Shown here one piece after another: positions 1-9,500 of a stretch of DNA of 64,000 bases. The notes beneath the pieces were generated by a model. That model was not told the origin of the DNA, did no database searches, and saw nothing but the letters and a program-made list of their open reading frames with translations. Position 1 is the first letter of the stretch. Every line of letters begins with the position of its first letter. The translations under genes were made by a program, and so were the position numbers. Origin of the DNA: Halioglobus sp. (GTDB lineage: Bacteria > Pseudomonadota > Gammaproteobacteria > Pseudomonadales > Halieaceae); contig PABK01000060.1 of the NCBI GenBank assembly GCA_002699145.1, positions 503,657 through 567,656 of the forward strand, written 5' to 3'.

Positions 1-496
1 GCCGCTCGCTGCCGGCCGAGCTGCTGTAGCGCTTGCCGCCGCCGCTACCCGGCGCGGGGCTGTCGTCCAGCAACACGATCCAGCTACCCAGGGGGCCGCT
101 CGCCGTCGTGCTCAGCGCCCTCCGGTCGTTGCCGTCCTTGTGCGTATAAGCGACCTCCAGTGTGACCTGGTCCCCCTGTAGTCGCGGCGTGACCGCGATG
201 TAGGATTCGGTCGCGGGCACTTCCTCTACCTGGAACCACGTCCAGTTGCGCTGGCCGGCGACCACCTTGTAGTCGCTGCCGCTGGCGCGCTGCAGCACCA
301 CCTGGGCGCCGTCGACGCCGCGCATGCGGGTGTCCTGTCGCGTACTGCTGCTTATGACGCCGCTGTTGCCCGCGCCGAAGGTCAGCAACAACGGCTGCGG
401 CGCCTGAGCCTGCGCCGCAGCGCCGGTACAGCAGGTCAGCAGGAGGAGCAGGCCCGCGAGGCGGCTCAATGGTGTGCTTGGCAGGATGTCGGGCAT
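1..496 (-). CDS. Exported protein of unknown function (3' end beyond window)
   Basis: The reading frame starts at an ATG at 496 and is open to the window edge, so the C-terminus is missing. The visible 165 residues begin with a charged N-terminus, then a hydrophobic core (LAGLLLLLTCC) and an AAAQAQA stretch, which looks like a Sec signal peptide ending near residue 30. The mature part contains GNSGVISSSTRQDTRM, a VVLQRASG segment, and a Gly/Ser-rich tail (PGSGGGKRYSSSAG). That pattern recalls a conserved family of small exported proteins sometimes found near secretins, but I cannot name it. It is divergent from the TonB receptor at 730. The overlapping minus-strand frame at 84-521 is Arg/Gly/His-rich and is a shadow. 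Confidence 0.6.
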   Translation of the reverse strand, partial: MPDILPSTPLSRLAGLLLLLTCCTGAAAQAQAPQPLLLTFGAGNSGVISSSTRQDTRMRGVDGAQVVLQRASGSDYKVVAGQRNWTWFQVEEVPATESYIAVTPRLQGDQVTLEVAYTHKDGNDRRALSTTASGPLGSWIVLLDDSPAPGSGGGKRYSSSAGSER

Positions 497-729
497 GGTG
501 AGGGTTGTCCGTGGTTCGCAAGGTTGAACTGGTCGTGGCTTTGTTGGTTGCGCGCTGTCAGTGAGAGCGCGCTACTCGCGGACGTTGCCCTGTTCGGCGC
601 GTCCGCGGCTTGTATACTACACCAGACAAACTTGGTATTTTCATATCCTGAATGCACGCCGTTAGAAGCGACGCACAGCAGCGTATAAGGCTCCCGATAA
701 CTAGTTAATAAACAAAAGGATTTACCATC

Positions 730-2943
730 ATGAGAATGTACTCCGCACGTTCATTGCTCGCCGTCAATATCGCCGCCGTGCTGGGCGGGCTCCCGGCGCT
801 GGTGCAGGCGCAATCACTGGCGCTGGAAGAGGTCATCGTCACCGCGCAAAAGCGCACCGAGTCCCTGCAGGATGTACCGATTTCCGTGGCGGCCATGAGC
901 CAGGAGCAGCTCGAGTTCCGCAACATCGACGACCTCAAGGACATCGGCGCCGATGTGCCCAACCTCTACATCAACCCCTTCAATAACGACCCCACCGCCA
1001 TCCGCCTGTTCATCCGCGGTATCGGCCAGAACGACGTGCAGATCACCCAGGACCCCTCGGTCGCGCTGTATACCGACGGCGTCTACGTCGGCACCTCCTT
1101 CGGCGCCGGCCTGGAGGGCGTGGATATCCAGCGGGTGGAGATACTGCGCGGGCCCCAGGGCACCCTGTACGGGCGCAACGCCACCGGCGGCGCGGTGAAT
1201 ATCGTCACCAACCGCGCCGATACCGGCGAGCTGCAGTTCCGCCAGGACCTCACCGTGGGCAACCTCGACAAGTTCCAGTCCAAGACCATCGTCAACGTGC
1301 CGCTGGGCGAGAGCGTCGCCGCCAAGCTGAACTACGTGCACTCCGAGCGCGGCGGCTACGTGGACAACAAGGGGCCGGGGGAGGATTTTGGCCAGGAAGA
1401 CCGCGACAGCTACATACTGGACCTGCGCTGGGAAGCGGCCGACAACATCACCGTCGACTACCGTTACGAGTACGCGGAAAACAGCGACACCCAGCGCCTG
1501 GAGCAGATACGTGAGCTGACCGACGAGGGCTTCCTCGGCCCGCCCATCACCAACTACAGCGGCAAGATCGACAAGGATTTCCTCGACGAGATCACCTCCA
1601 TCCGCAAGATCCTGCAGAACGACCTGGAGCTGAACGCCCACACCCTCTGGGTGGACTGGGAAGTCAACGACAGCATGTCCGTGCGCTCCATCACCGCCTA
1701 CCGCGACCTGGACAACCTGGCCAACGGCGAGGCGCTGGTCAACGCCACCGGCGACTACACCTTCATCGGTCGCGGGGTGGGTTCGCCCAACTTCAGCATC
1801 TTCGACACGGACTTCGAGCAGTACTCGCAGGAACTGCAACTGCTGGGCAGCACCGACAACTGGGAGTACGTGACCGGGCTTTACTACTACCACGACGAGT
1901 CCACACAGGACGCCACCGATTCCGTGCTGCTGGGCAGGAGCGGCGACACCGATATCACGGAGACGGACAACGATTCCTGGGCGCTGTTCACGCAGGTCAC
2001 CTGGCGGCCGGACTACATGGACCAGCGCTGGGCGATTACCCTGGGCGCGCGCTACTCCGAGGACGATCGCGAGGCCGACCGGGTCAATAACCGTGCCACC
2101 ACGCCGTTCTCCGGTTCCTACAACAACGATTTTGACAACTTCAACCCGTCGCTGACCGTCGCCTTCGACATCAATGACGACATGAACGTGTACGGCAAGG
2201 TGGTCAGCGGCTACAAGTCCGGCGGTACCTCCACGCGCTCGGCCAACGCCGAGCTGTTTGCCGACGGCTTCGAGGAAGAGGATATCGTCAGCTACGAACT
2301 GGGCTTCAAGGGAGACTTCTGGGACCGGCGCGCACGCCTCAACGCCGCGCTGTTCTACATGGAGCTGGACGGGCTGCAGACCAGTATCCAGACCGACCCG
2401 GTCAGCCCCGGCGGCCGCGACTTCCTGCCCATCGACGGCAACGAGATCGCCGGTGCGGAAATGGACGTAACCGTGCTGTTGACCGAGGGCCTGACTTTCA
2501 CCGCGAGCTACGGTTACCTGGATACGGAACTGGGCGAGGATTCAGTGGACAGCCCGGCCGGCACCTACATCCTGATCGACGAGTTCGCCCCGGCGCCGGA
2601 AAACAGTTACGCCCTGTCCCTGTCGTATCGCCGCCCGCTGCGCAACGGCCAACTGGGCGTGGACCTGGACTACGGCTGGCAGGACGAGGTCTATACCTCG
2701 GTCAATGTCAGTGACGCCACGATCATCGACGACTACGGCCTGCTCGGCGCGGCGCTCAGCTGGTCCGACATCCAGTTCGCCAATGTGCCGGGCAGCTTCC
2801 GCGTACTCGCCTGGGGCCGCAACCTGACCGACGAGGAGTACGGCCTGGTGAGCACCAACGCCTGGTCGACTTTCGGCGCCGCGGATGTGCAGACCTACGG
2901 CGACCCGCGCACCTACGGCGTGACGCTGACCTACCTGTACTAG
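730..2943 (+). CDS. TonB-dependent outer-membrane receptor
   Basis: Gated 22-strand outer-membrane transporter driven by TonB-ExbBD. The 737-residue product starts with a signal peptide ending near VQAQ (about residue 28), followed at once by a TonB box (LEEVIVTAQK). The plug domain follows (about 45-160) with the usual VEILRGPQGTLYGRNATGGAVNIVT region, and then a beta-barrel ending in an aromatic residue (LTYLY). An AAGGA-like ribosome site lies at 716-720, 9 bases before the ATG. The receptor stands alone, followed by a strong terminator. The EEV(I/V)VTAQ/TATR box and the DVP(I/M)S(V/I) motif place it in the Proteobacterial family used for hydrophobic or aromatic substrates as often as for iron. 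The substrate is not readable, and the neighbouring Rieske oxygenase hints at an organic molecule. Confidence 0.9.
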   Translation: MRMYSARSLLAVNIAAVLGGLPALVQAQSLALEEVIVTAQKRTESLQDVPISVAAMSQEQLEFRNIDDLKDIGADVPNLYINPFNNDPTAIRLFIRGIGQNDVQITQDPSVALYTDGVYVGTSFGAGLEGVDIQRVEILRGPQGTLYGRNATGGAVNIVTNRADTGELQFRQDLTVGNLDKFQSKTIVNVPLGESVAAKLNYVHSERGGYVDNKGPGEDFGQEDRDSYILDLRWEAADNITVDYRYEYAENSDTQRLEQIRELTDEGFLGPPITNYSGKIDKDFLDEITSIRKILQNDLELNAHTLWVDWEVNDSMSVRSITAYRDLDNLANGEALVNATGDYTFIGRGVGSPNFSIFDTDFEQYSQELQLLGSTDNWEYVTGLYYYHDESTQDATDSVLLGRSGDTDITETDNDSWALFTQVTWRPDYMDQRWAITLGARYSEDDREADRVNNRATTPFSGSYNNDFDNFNPSLTVAFDINDDMNVYGKVVSGYKSGGTSTRSANAELFADGFEEEDIVSYELGFKGDFWDRRARLNAALFYMELDGLQTSIQTDPVSPGGRDFLPIDGNEIAGAEMDVTVLLTEGLTFTASYGYLDTELGEDSVDSPAGTYILIDEFAPAPENSYALSLSYRRPLRNGQLGVDLDYGWQDEVYTSVNVSDATIIDDYGLLGAALSWSDIQFANVPGSFRVLAWGRNLTDEEYGLVSTNAWSTFGAADVQTYGDPRTYGVTLTYLY

Positions 2944-2950
2944 GCGGCGT

Positions 2951-2970
2951 GCGGCCGGCGCGCCGGCCGC
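2951..2970. repeat. Perfect 20-bp palindrome
   Basis: GCGGCCGGCG and its exact reverse complement abut with no loop, 8 bases after the TonB receptor stop and 25 bases before the terminator hairpin. It could form a second hairpin in the 3' end of the transcript or act as a 3' stabiliser. There is no U-tract of its own. Confidence 0.5.
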
Positions 2971-2994
2971 AGCGGACAATGGATTGACCCGAGA

Positions 2995-3019
2995 CCCCGG
3001 CTATGCCGGGGTTTTTTTT
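2995..3019 (+). terminator. Rho-independent terminator of the TonB receptor gene
   Basis: A perfect 7-bp stem CCCCGGC / GCCGGGG with a TAT loop is followed by eight T residues (3012-3019). It serves the plus-strand receptor gene. The converging molybdopterin gene ends at 3057, so the hairpin also insulates the two transcripts. Confidence 0.9.
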
Positions 3020-3056
3020 GCTGTGAGTACCCGCTGATGGCGGCGGCAGCGGACGC

Positions 3057-5210
3057 TCAACCCGCCGCCGGAACGATATTGACGGCGAATGCGCTCTGCT
3101 GTGCCAGCCCCGTGATGCGGTCGTAATTCACGTCCCTGGGGATCAGCGCCTGCACGTTGCTGCCCTTCTCCCGGGTGGGACGCGGGTCGGCGGGGTCGCC
3201 CCAGCCGTGGGCCAGCCCCACGGTGCCGGGCGCCAGACTGTCGCTGGCCTCCACCACGGCCTCGATGCGTCCGTGGGCGCTTTCGATGGTCACCAGGTCC
3301 TCGTCGCTCAGGGAAAGACGCGCCATGTCGTCGCGGTTCATCAGCGCCGGGTTGTACTGCCTGCGCCGCCGCAGGCTGGGCAGGTTGTTGCCGGTGGTGC
3401 AATACACCTCGGGCATGCGGTAGGTAATCAGGCGAAAGTCGAAGCGTTCGTGCGGCTGGTAGGCGCCGCCGTCCAGCACGGGTTCGGCCAGGACCTCCGC
3501 CAGTTCCGTGATGACCTCCGGGTGGCCGACGGCCAGGCGCCGGTCGGCATGGCCGATCATGTCCGGGATGACCCCGCCCACTGCGGGTATCCTGTCGTCG
3601 TAGGCCTGCCCGCTGGGCGGGGCCGCCTTCAATTCGTCCAGCGAAACCCTGGCGGCGGGACTCAGGGCGCGGATGACGTCGTCGGCGCTCGGCTGTGCGT
3701 CCGGCGCGATGCCCGGCAGGCTGAAGCCGCTGCCTATCGCCTGGCCGAGCCGCCAGAAAAAGTCCCACTCCTCGATAACGTCGTCCTCGGCCTCCACCAG
3801 CTTGTCGGTGTACTGGCTGAAGGAGAAGGGAAAGTAGTTGTCGGACAGCATCGGGATGTCGACCCGTTCGAAGGGGTGCTTGACGGCCATCACGTAGTCG
3901 GCGTGTTTGGCGGTCGCCGACATGAACAGGTCGTTCACCACCAGCAGATCCAGTTCCGCCAGCGCCTTGAGCGTGTGGTCGGTGTCGCTGAAAACCAGCG
4001 CCGGGTTGCCGCCGTTGACGATCAGCGCCTTGATCTGTCCCTTGCCCGGGGTGAGGATTTCGTCGGTCAGGGTATTGGTGGGCATTTCCTGGTACCCAAA
4101 CAGGCCGGTGATGCCCTGGATATCGCGCATCCGTGACCGCTGCGCTGTGCGCAGCGCAACCGGCAGCGGTTCGTTACCGGAATCCGGCAGCGCCGGACCC
4201 TGGGTGCCGGCAATGCGCGCCATGCCGCCGCGACGATCGAAGCGTCCGCACAGTGCGTTGAGCGTTTGCACCAGCTGTGTCGTCAGGTTCTGGTGACGCG
4301 CCATGTGCAGGCCGGTGCCGGAGGCGGCGGCGCCGCTGCCGGCCGTGGCGAACAGGCGCGCCGCTTCCACGATGTCGGCGGCCGGGCAGGTGGTGCGGTG
4401 CTCCGCGTACTCCAGGGTGAACGGTTTCACTGCCTCATATAACGCCTCGAAGCCGCTGGCGTAGTCCGCCACGTACTGCGCGTCGTGCCAGTCGTTGTCG
4501 ATGATCTCGCGGATCATGCAGGCCAGCAGGGTGGCGTCCTCGCCGGGTTTGACCTGCAGGTGCACGTGGGCGCGCTCGGCCAGGTCGCTTTTGCGCGGGT
4601 CGATGACCACCAGCCGCATGCCGCGCTTGAGCGCGTTCTTCATCCGGGTCATGGGGTTGGACTGGGGCATGGTCCACTGGTGTGACACCACCGGGTTGGT
4701 GCCGACGAAGAGGGCGCTGTCGGCGTGGTCTATATCGAAGATACCCAGCGGCAGCGGCCCGCCGAACAGGCGGTCGTAGGCGATGATCAGCGAGGGGGAG
4801 TCAATGGTCAGCGAGGTATACAGGCGCGGCGAACCCATCGCCTCCAGCCACTTCGCCACGTACCAGGGGCCGCCGGCGGCCGAGCGGTGCCCGCCGCAGC
4901 CGACATAGACGGCGACCGCCTCGGGGCCGTGTTCAGCCACGATCTGTTTCAGCTTGTCGCCGATCTCGTCGATGGCCTGGCCGCTGTCGATATCCTCGAA
5001 GGCGTCGCCCACGCGCTTCTGCGACGTACGCAGACGCTCGGGGTGGTTGATGCGCTCCACTTCCGCCCGTCCCTTGGGGCAGGTGTAGCCCTCCGAGACG
5101 GGGTTGTCGCGGTCGCCGCGCACATCGATGACGCGGTTGTCCTGTACGTCCACTTCCAGCCCGCAGAACACGTGGCAGAAGCGGCAGAAGGTTTTTTTTG
5201 TTTCCGGCAT
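3057..5210 (-). CDS. Molybdopterin-dependent oxidoreductase (DMSO reductase superfamily)
   Basis: Catalytic subunit of a Mo/W-bisMGD enzyme with an N-terminal 4Fe-4S site: Cys9, Cys12, Cys16 and Cys44, followed by the conserved PKG (Lys46). The central part has the expected NPVVSHQW region of the MGD-binding fold, and residues from about 590 onward form the C-terminal molydopterin-dinucleotide-binding domain (a TGNNLPSLRR-type segment). At 717 residues it is near the size of formate dehydrogenase-like or BisC-like soluble enzymes. There is no Tat signal at the N-terminus, so it is probably cytoplasmic. It lies 68 bases downstream of the Rieske oxygenase on the same strand, and an AGGAA lies just before its ATG. 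The pair probably form an operon. No small or electron-transfer subunit is adjacent, so the partner and substrate are unknown. Confidence 0.88.
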   Translation of the reverse strand: MPETKKTFCRFCHVFCGLEVDVQDNRVIDVRGDRDNPVSEGYTCPKGRAEVERINHPERLRTSQKRVGDAFEDIDSGQAIDEIGDKLKQIVAEHGPEAVAVYVGCGGHRSAAGGPWYVAKWLEAMGSPRLYTSLTIDSPSLIIAYDRLFGGPLPLGIFDIDHADSALFVGTNPVVSHQWTMPQSNPMTRMKNALKRGMRLVVIDPRKSDLAERAHVHLQVKPGEDATLLACMIREIIDNDWHDAQYVADYASGFEALYEAVKPFTLEYAEHRTTCPAADIVEAARLFATAGSGAAASGTGLHMARHQNLTTQLVQTLNALCGRFDRRGGMARIAGTQGPALPDSGNEPLPVALRTAQRSRMRDIQGITGLFGYQEMPTNTLTDEILTPGKGQIKALIVNGGNPALVFSDTDHTLKALAELDLLVVNDLFMSATAKHADYVMAVKHPFERVDIPMLSDNYFPFSFSQYTDKLVEAEDDVIEEWDFFWRLGQAIGSGFSLPGIAPDAQPSADDVIRALSPAARVSLDELKAAPPSGQAYDDRIPAVGGVIPDMIGHADRRLAVGHPEVITELAEVLAEPVLDGGAYQPHERFDFRLITYRMPEVYCTTGNNLPSLRRRRQYNPALMNRDDMARLSLSDEDLVTIESAHGRIEAVVEASDSLAPGTVGLAHGWGDPADPRPTREKGSNVQALIPRDVNYDRITGLAQQSAFAVNIVPAAG

Positions 5211-5278
5211 GGTCGAAGTTCCTGTCAGTTGGCGGGTTGCGCGTTACCAGGTTGCGTCCTGGTCAGGTTGTGTCCTTC

Positions 5279-6550
5279 TCAGGCAGCGCCCTTGTCCAGT
5301 TGTGCCAGGCGCGGGTCGTTGGGATAGATCCAGTCGTCGCCGATGACCTGCTCGACACGCAGTTCCGCAGGGATGTTGTCGATGCCGATCATGCGGTCGG
5401 CGGCCTGGTTCCAGTGGTAGATGCGCGACTCCTGGTAGCTGAGCGGGACGCCCCGGAATGCGTAGGACTCCATGGACTTCTGTATTTTTTCCCCGAACTG
5501 GGTGTCTTCCTGCAGCACCTGGCAAAGCTCCGCGCCGTCGTTCTCCGTCCACAGGTCGGGCTTGAGGCCTTCCTTCCACTGCGGTGCCATGGTCCAGGTC
5601 TCCATGCGGCACTTGTCGATGCCGTTGGGCCAGAACAGGATGGGTGGCAACAGCCACTGGCTCAGCGGCGACACCCAGTTGGGGAAAAGGCTGTAGGACA
5701 GCGTACAGCTGCGCGCGATCTCGCCCACCGTATCGATCTCGGCGATGTCCGGCGACACCGGCATGATATCCAGGGTGGCTTTGCCCCTGGGCGTGGGCGC
5801 CACCATGCGGCTGTGGCCGTTGAGGTACAACGTGTTGACATTGCGCTGGTCGTCCAGCAGCGGCGCCAGGCTGTTCTTGTGGACGCTGCGCACGTGGTAG
5901 ACCTCCGTGTTCGCCTCCATGGCGATCTTCCAGTTGCAGTCCAGGTCAAAGCTGTGCCGCGCTGCGAGCCGGCAGTTCTCGAACTGGAACTGCTGCCACT
6001 CGTCGGCGATGGGGCCCAGCCAGTTCAGCAGCGCCGGTGCCTGCGCATCGAAATTGACGAACACGAGGTTGCCGAAGCGTTCGCAGCGCACCGGGGTGAG
6101 GCCGCGGGTGGACAGGTCAAGGTCGCGGAAATCCTGCGGGTTGCGCACCGCGACCAGTTCCCCCCGGTCGCTGTAGCTCCAGCCGTGGTAGGGACAGGTA
6201 AAACGCTTTTTGCGCCCGCAGCGTTCGGCCACCACGGGGGCGCCGCGATGGCTGCAGGTATTATAGAAGGCGTTGACGTTGCCATCGGCGGCGTGCACCA
6301 GCAACACCGGCTGCCCGGCCTTGTCCCACACCTGGAAGCAGCCCGGCTCGGGCAACTCGTCCATGTGCGCCGCCAGCAGCCAGCTCTTGCGCCACACGTG
6401 TTCGATCTCAAGTGCGAAGAAGCGCGGGTCGGTGTAGCGGCCGGCGGGGATGTCCGGCAGCACGGGGAATCCCTGCGGCGGTGCGGCGCGCCCGGCTTCA
6501 AACTCCATCAGGGCGCGCAAGGTGGCGGCATCCATTGAATCCATCGACAT
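5279..6550 (-). CDS. Rieske non-heme iron aromatic-ring-hydroxylating oxygenase, alpha subunit
   Basis: Alpha subunit of a Rieske oxygenase. The 2Fe-2S ligands are visible as Cys99-x-His101 and Cys119-x2-His122 (CSH...CPYHGW). The catalytic domain carries the mononuclear iron motif EANTEVYHVRSVH with His219 and His224. The 423 residues match single-component alpha subunits. No ferredoxin, reductase or beta subunit is adjacent, so redox partners must come from elsewhere. It is transcribed first in a likely two-gene operon with the molybdopterin enzyme downstream, and is divergent from the LLM flavoprotein at 6716. Members of this type hydroxylate aromatics, demethylate ethers and quaternary amines, or attack steroid rings; which applies here cannot be told. 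Two more in-frame ATGs lie within 6 codons, so the exact start is uncertain. Confidence 0.9.
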   Translation of the reverse strand: MSMDSMDAATLRALMEFEAGRAAPPQGFPVLPDIPAGRYTDPRFFALEIEHVWRKSWLLAAHMDELPEPGCFQVWDKAGQPVLLVHAADGNVNAFYNTCSHRGAPVVAERCGRKKRFTCPYHGWSYSDRGELVAVRNPQDFRDLDLSTRGLTPVRCERFGNLVFVNFDAQAPALLNWLGPIADEWQQFQFENCRLAARHSFDLDCNWKIAMEANTEVYHVRSVHKNSLAPLLDDQRNVNTLYLNGHSRMVAPTPRGKATLDIMPVSPDIAEIDTVGEIARSCTLSYSLFPNWVSPLSQWLLPPILFWPNGIDKCRMETWTMAPQWKEGLKPDLWTENDGAELCQVLQEDTQFGEKIQKSMESYAFRGVPLSYQESRIYHWNQAADRMIGIDNIPAELRVEQVIGDDWIYPNDPRLAQLDKGAA

Positions 6551-6715
6551 CGGCAGTACACCTCGCTGGCAATTCGGTGGTGAGCGGGAAGCCCATCTGC
6601 CAGCAGGGTAGCAGAGATATAAAAAACCGTACAGATTGTTTTATATGATTCGCAAAATGGGCTAGGCTTGTCGCTTGAACGATCCGTTCATCCGCAGTGG
6701 AATACAGGAGTCAGC

Positions 6716-7729
6716 ATGGCGAATCTCAAACTCGGCCTGGCGCAGGGCTACTGGAGCGCCGCGCCCCACCCCGACTTCGTGGCCATGGCGCAGGAGGCCG
6801 AGCGCCTGGGTTTCGACTCGGTGTGGTCCGCCGAAGCCTGGGGCAACGACGCCTTCACGCCGTTGTGCTGGATCGGCGCGCAAACGGAAAAGATCAAGCT
6901 GGGAACGGCCGTGGTCCAGCTCTCCGGGCGCACGCCCACGTCCTGCGCCATGCACGCGCTCAGCCTCGACTACCTGTCCAACGGCCGCTTCATGCTCGGG
7001 CTCGGCGTGTCGGGGCCGCAGGTGGTGGAGGGCTGGTACGGCCGGCCCTTCCCCAAGCCGCTGGCGCGCACCCGCGAGTACGTCGATATCATCCGCCAGG
7101 TGTTCGCGCGCGAGGCGCCGGTGACCAATGACGGTCCGCACTACCCGCTGCCCTACCCGGGAGAGGACGGCACCGGGCTGGGCAAGCCGCTGAAACCGAT
7201 CGTGCACCCCCTGCGCAAGCGCATTCCCATCTATATGGGCGCGGAGGGCCCGAAGAATATCGCCCTGGCCACCGAGATCGCCGACGGCTGGCTGCCCCTG
7301 TTCTACAACCCCTACGACGAGAGCGTCTACGCCGAATCGCTGACCAACATGCGGCCCGATTTCGATATCGCGCAGATGGTGCAGGTCACGGTGACCGACG
7401 ACATCGAGGCCGGCCTGCTGCCCTTCAAGTACCACATGAGCTTCTACGTCGGTGGCATGGGCGCCAAGAGCACCAATTTCCACAAGGACCTGTTCGTGCG
7501 CATGGGCTACGAGGAAGAGGCCGAGAAAATCCAGGCGCTGTTCATGCAAGGCAAGCGCGACGAGGCGGCACAGGTGATTCCCTCGGAACTGGCCGACGCC
7601 ATGACCCTGACCGGGCCGAAAGATCGTATCCGCGACCGGCTGCAGGCCTGGCGCGATTCCAAAGTCACCACGCTGCTGGTGGCCACCACCGACAAGGACA
7701 TGCTGCGCACGATCGTCGAGCTGGTCTGA
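6716..7729 (+). CDS. LLM-class (luciferase-like) flavin-dependent oxidoreductase
   Basis: TIM-barrel bacterial-luciferase-family flavoprotein of 337 residues. I chose the ATG at 6716 because AGGAG at 6706-6710 sits 5 bases upstream; the open frame extends to 6668 but those codons have no ribosome site. The N-terminus (LKLGLAQGYW), the LGTAVVQLSGRTP strand and the conserved YMGAEGPKNIALA segment are typical of proteins annotated as F420-dependent LLM oxidoreductases of the Rv3520c type. Gammaproteobacteria generally use FMN instead. Its stop overlaps the start of the acyl-CoA ligase (TGATG at 7727-7731), so the two are translationally coupled and probably act in one degradative route. The reaction is not determinable. 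Confidence 0.88.
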   Translation: MANLKLGLAQGYWSAAPHPDFVAMAQEAERLGFDSVWSAEAWGNDAFTPLCWIGAQTEKIKLGTAVVQLSGRTPTSCAMHALSLDYLSNGRFMLGLGVSGPQVVEGWYGRPFPKPLARTREYVDIIRQVFAREAPVTNDGPHYPLPYPGEDGTGLGKPLKPIVHPLRKRIPIYMGAEGPKNIALATEIADGWLPLFYNPYDESVYAESLTNMRPDFDIAQMVQVTVTDDIEAGLLPFKYHMSFYVGGMGAKSTNFHKDLFVRMGYEEEAEKIQALFMQGKRDEAAQVIPSELADAMTLTGPKDRIRDRLQAWRDSKVTTLLVATTDKDMLRTIVELV

Positions 7730-9375
7730 TGGCTTGCTGGAATTTCGGCGAGGCGGTCTGGCGGCTGGCGGACACACCGCTGGCCGGACGCCCGGCGCTG
7801 ATGCACGGCCAGGCGGTGGTCAGCTATGCGCAGTTGCGGCAGCGGGCCGCGGGCATCGCCGCCTGGCTGCGCAGCCTCGGCCTGCCCGACGGCGCCCATG
7901 TCGGCCACTACCTGCGCAACTCCAATGCCTACCTGGAAGTGGCCGTCGCCTGCGGGTTGATCGACTACGGTCACGTCAACGTGAACTACCGCTACCGGGA
8001 CCAGGAACTGGTGGACCTGTGCAACGGCCTGGATATTCGCGTGCTGGTCTACGACCAGGCGTTTGCCGGGCGCGTCGCCGCGATTCGCTCGCGGCTCGAG
8101 GCCACGGTCGCCTTCGTCGAGGTGCCGGCCCAGGTGGCCGTGGGGCAGGGTGGAGCGGATGCCGACTTGCCGGCTGACAACGACTTCGCGGCGTCGCTGA
8201 CCGACCTGTATCAACGCGATAGTGCTGAGCTCGCGCGCAGCGCCTCCAGCGACGGCCTGATCCTGATCGCCACGGGCGGCACCACCGGCCTGCCCAAGGG
8301 CACCCAGTGGCGCCACGAGGACCTGTGGAAAAAGCTGCAGGTGTCGATGCGCGGTGCGTTGCAGGGCCTGCGCCTGACGGCGCACCCGCGCGATCTCGAC
8401 GAACACCTGGCCAACGTCGCGTCAGTTCCCCAGGGCAAGCCCATGCTCACACTGAGCCCGCTCATGCACGGTGCGGGACTGATGACCGCATTACAGGTGA
8501 TCGGCCAGGGCGGCAGCGTGGTGACACTGCCGGGGGAGGGGTTCAGCGCCGACGCGGCCCTGGATACCATCCAGGCCAGGGGAGTCGGCGCCATCACGCT
8601 GGTGGGCGACGCCTTTGGCCTGCCGCTGGCCGAGGCGTTGCGGCGCAGGTCGGACGAGGACCTGCTGGCCAGCGTGGATGCCGTGGTCTCCACCGGCGCC
8701 AGCCTGGGCGAGGAAAGTCGCAACGCGCTGCTGGCGGCCCGGCCGGGACTGTTCATCATGGATACCCTGGGATCCAGCGAGGCGTCGGGCTACGGCCTGT
8801 CCACGCCCGAACCGGGTGTCTTCCAGCCGCTGCCGACCACGCGCGTCCTGGACGAAGCACTGCACGAGGTCAGCGCCGGCAGCGACACCATCGGCATGAT
8901 CTATGCCACCGGCTACCAGCCTGTGGGTTATTACAACGAACCGGAAAAAACCGCCGAAACTTTTGTCGAGATCGACGGCGAACGCTACGTGCGTACCGGA
9001 GACCGGTGCCGCCTGCGCGCGGACGGCATGCTGGTATTGCTCGGTCGCGACAGCACCGTGGTCAATACCGGTGGCGAAAAGGTGTACACCGTAGAGGTCG
9101 AGCTGGCGCTCACCGCGTTCCCGGCGATAGAGGACGCGCTGGTCATCGGCCTGCCGCACCCGCGATTCGGCAAGCAGGTGGTCGCGGTGGTGCAGGGCGC
9201 GGGGCTCACGCAGGATGCGCTGACCGGCCCCGCGCTGCGCGAGCACCTGGCGCAGCGCCTGGCGGACTACAAGATTCCCCGCCACATACTGCTCGCCGAC
9301 TCGCTGCAACGTGCGGCCAACGGCAAACCCGATTACGAGTTCGTGACACGCTATGCGCAGGAACGACTGGCGTAG
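7729..9375 (+). CDS. AMP-binding acyl-CoA synthetase
   Basis: ANL-superfamily ligase that activates a carboxylic acid to its CoA thioester through an acyl-adenylate. The signatures are in order: the P-loop-like ATGGTTGLPKG at about 180-190, LGSSEASGYG at about 345, YVRTGDRCRLRADG and GRDSTVVNTGGEKVY at about 425-450, and a C-terminal AANGKPDYEF with the catalytic Lys. The 548 residues are normal length. The start codon shares one base with the stop of the LLM flavoprotein gene. Its relatives are annotated as long-chain or cholesterol-side-chain acyl-CoA ligases, and the actual acid is unknown. A long minus-strand frame covering 8491-9390 is a shadow. Confidence 0.9.
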   Translation: MACWNFGEAVWRLADTPLAGRPALMHGQAVVSYAQLRQRAAGIAAWLRSLGLPDGAHVGHYLRNSNAYLEVAVACGLIDYGHVNVNYRYRDQELVDLCNGLDIRVLVYDQAFAGRVAAIRSRLEATVAFVEVPAQVAVGQGGADADLPADNDFAASLTDLYQRDSAELARSASSDGLILIATGGTTGLPKGTQWRHEDLWKKLQVSMRGALQGLRLTAHPRDLDEHLANVASVPQGKPMLTLSPLMHGAGLMTALQVIGQGGSVVTLPGEGFSADAALDTIQARGVGAITLVGDAFGLPLAEALRRRSDEDLLASVDAVVSTGASLGEESRNALLAARPGLFIMDTLGSSEASGYGLSTPEPGVFQPLPTTRVLDEALHEVSAGSDTIGMIYATGYQPVGYYNEPEKTAETFVEIDGERYVRTGDRCRLRADGMLVLLGRDSTVVNTGGEKVYTVEVELALTAFPAIEDALVIGLPHPRFGKQVVAVVQGAGLTQDALTGPALREHLAQRLADYKIPRHILLADSLQRAANGKPDYEFVTRYAQERLA

Positions 9376-9500
9376 CATTGCTGCGCGCAAGCTGCGGGTG
9401 TGGCGATACTCGATCGCGTACCCGGCGCAATGCCGGCTAGAACTGCCTGGTCACCCAGGCCGAATCCATTACCATCGACAAAGAACGATACAGGTGCCGT

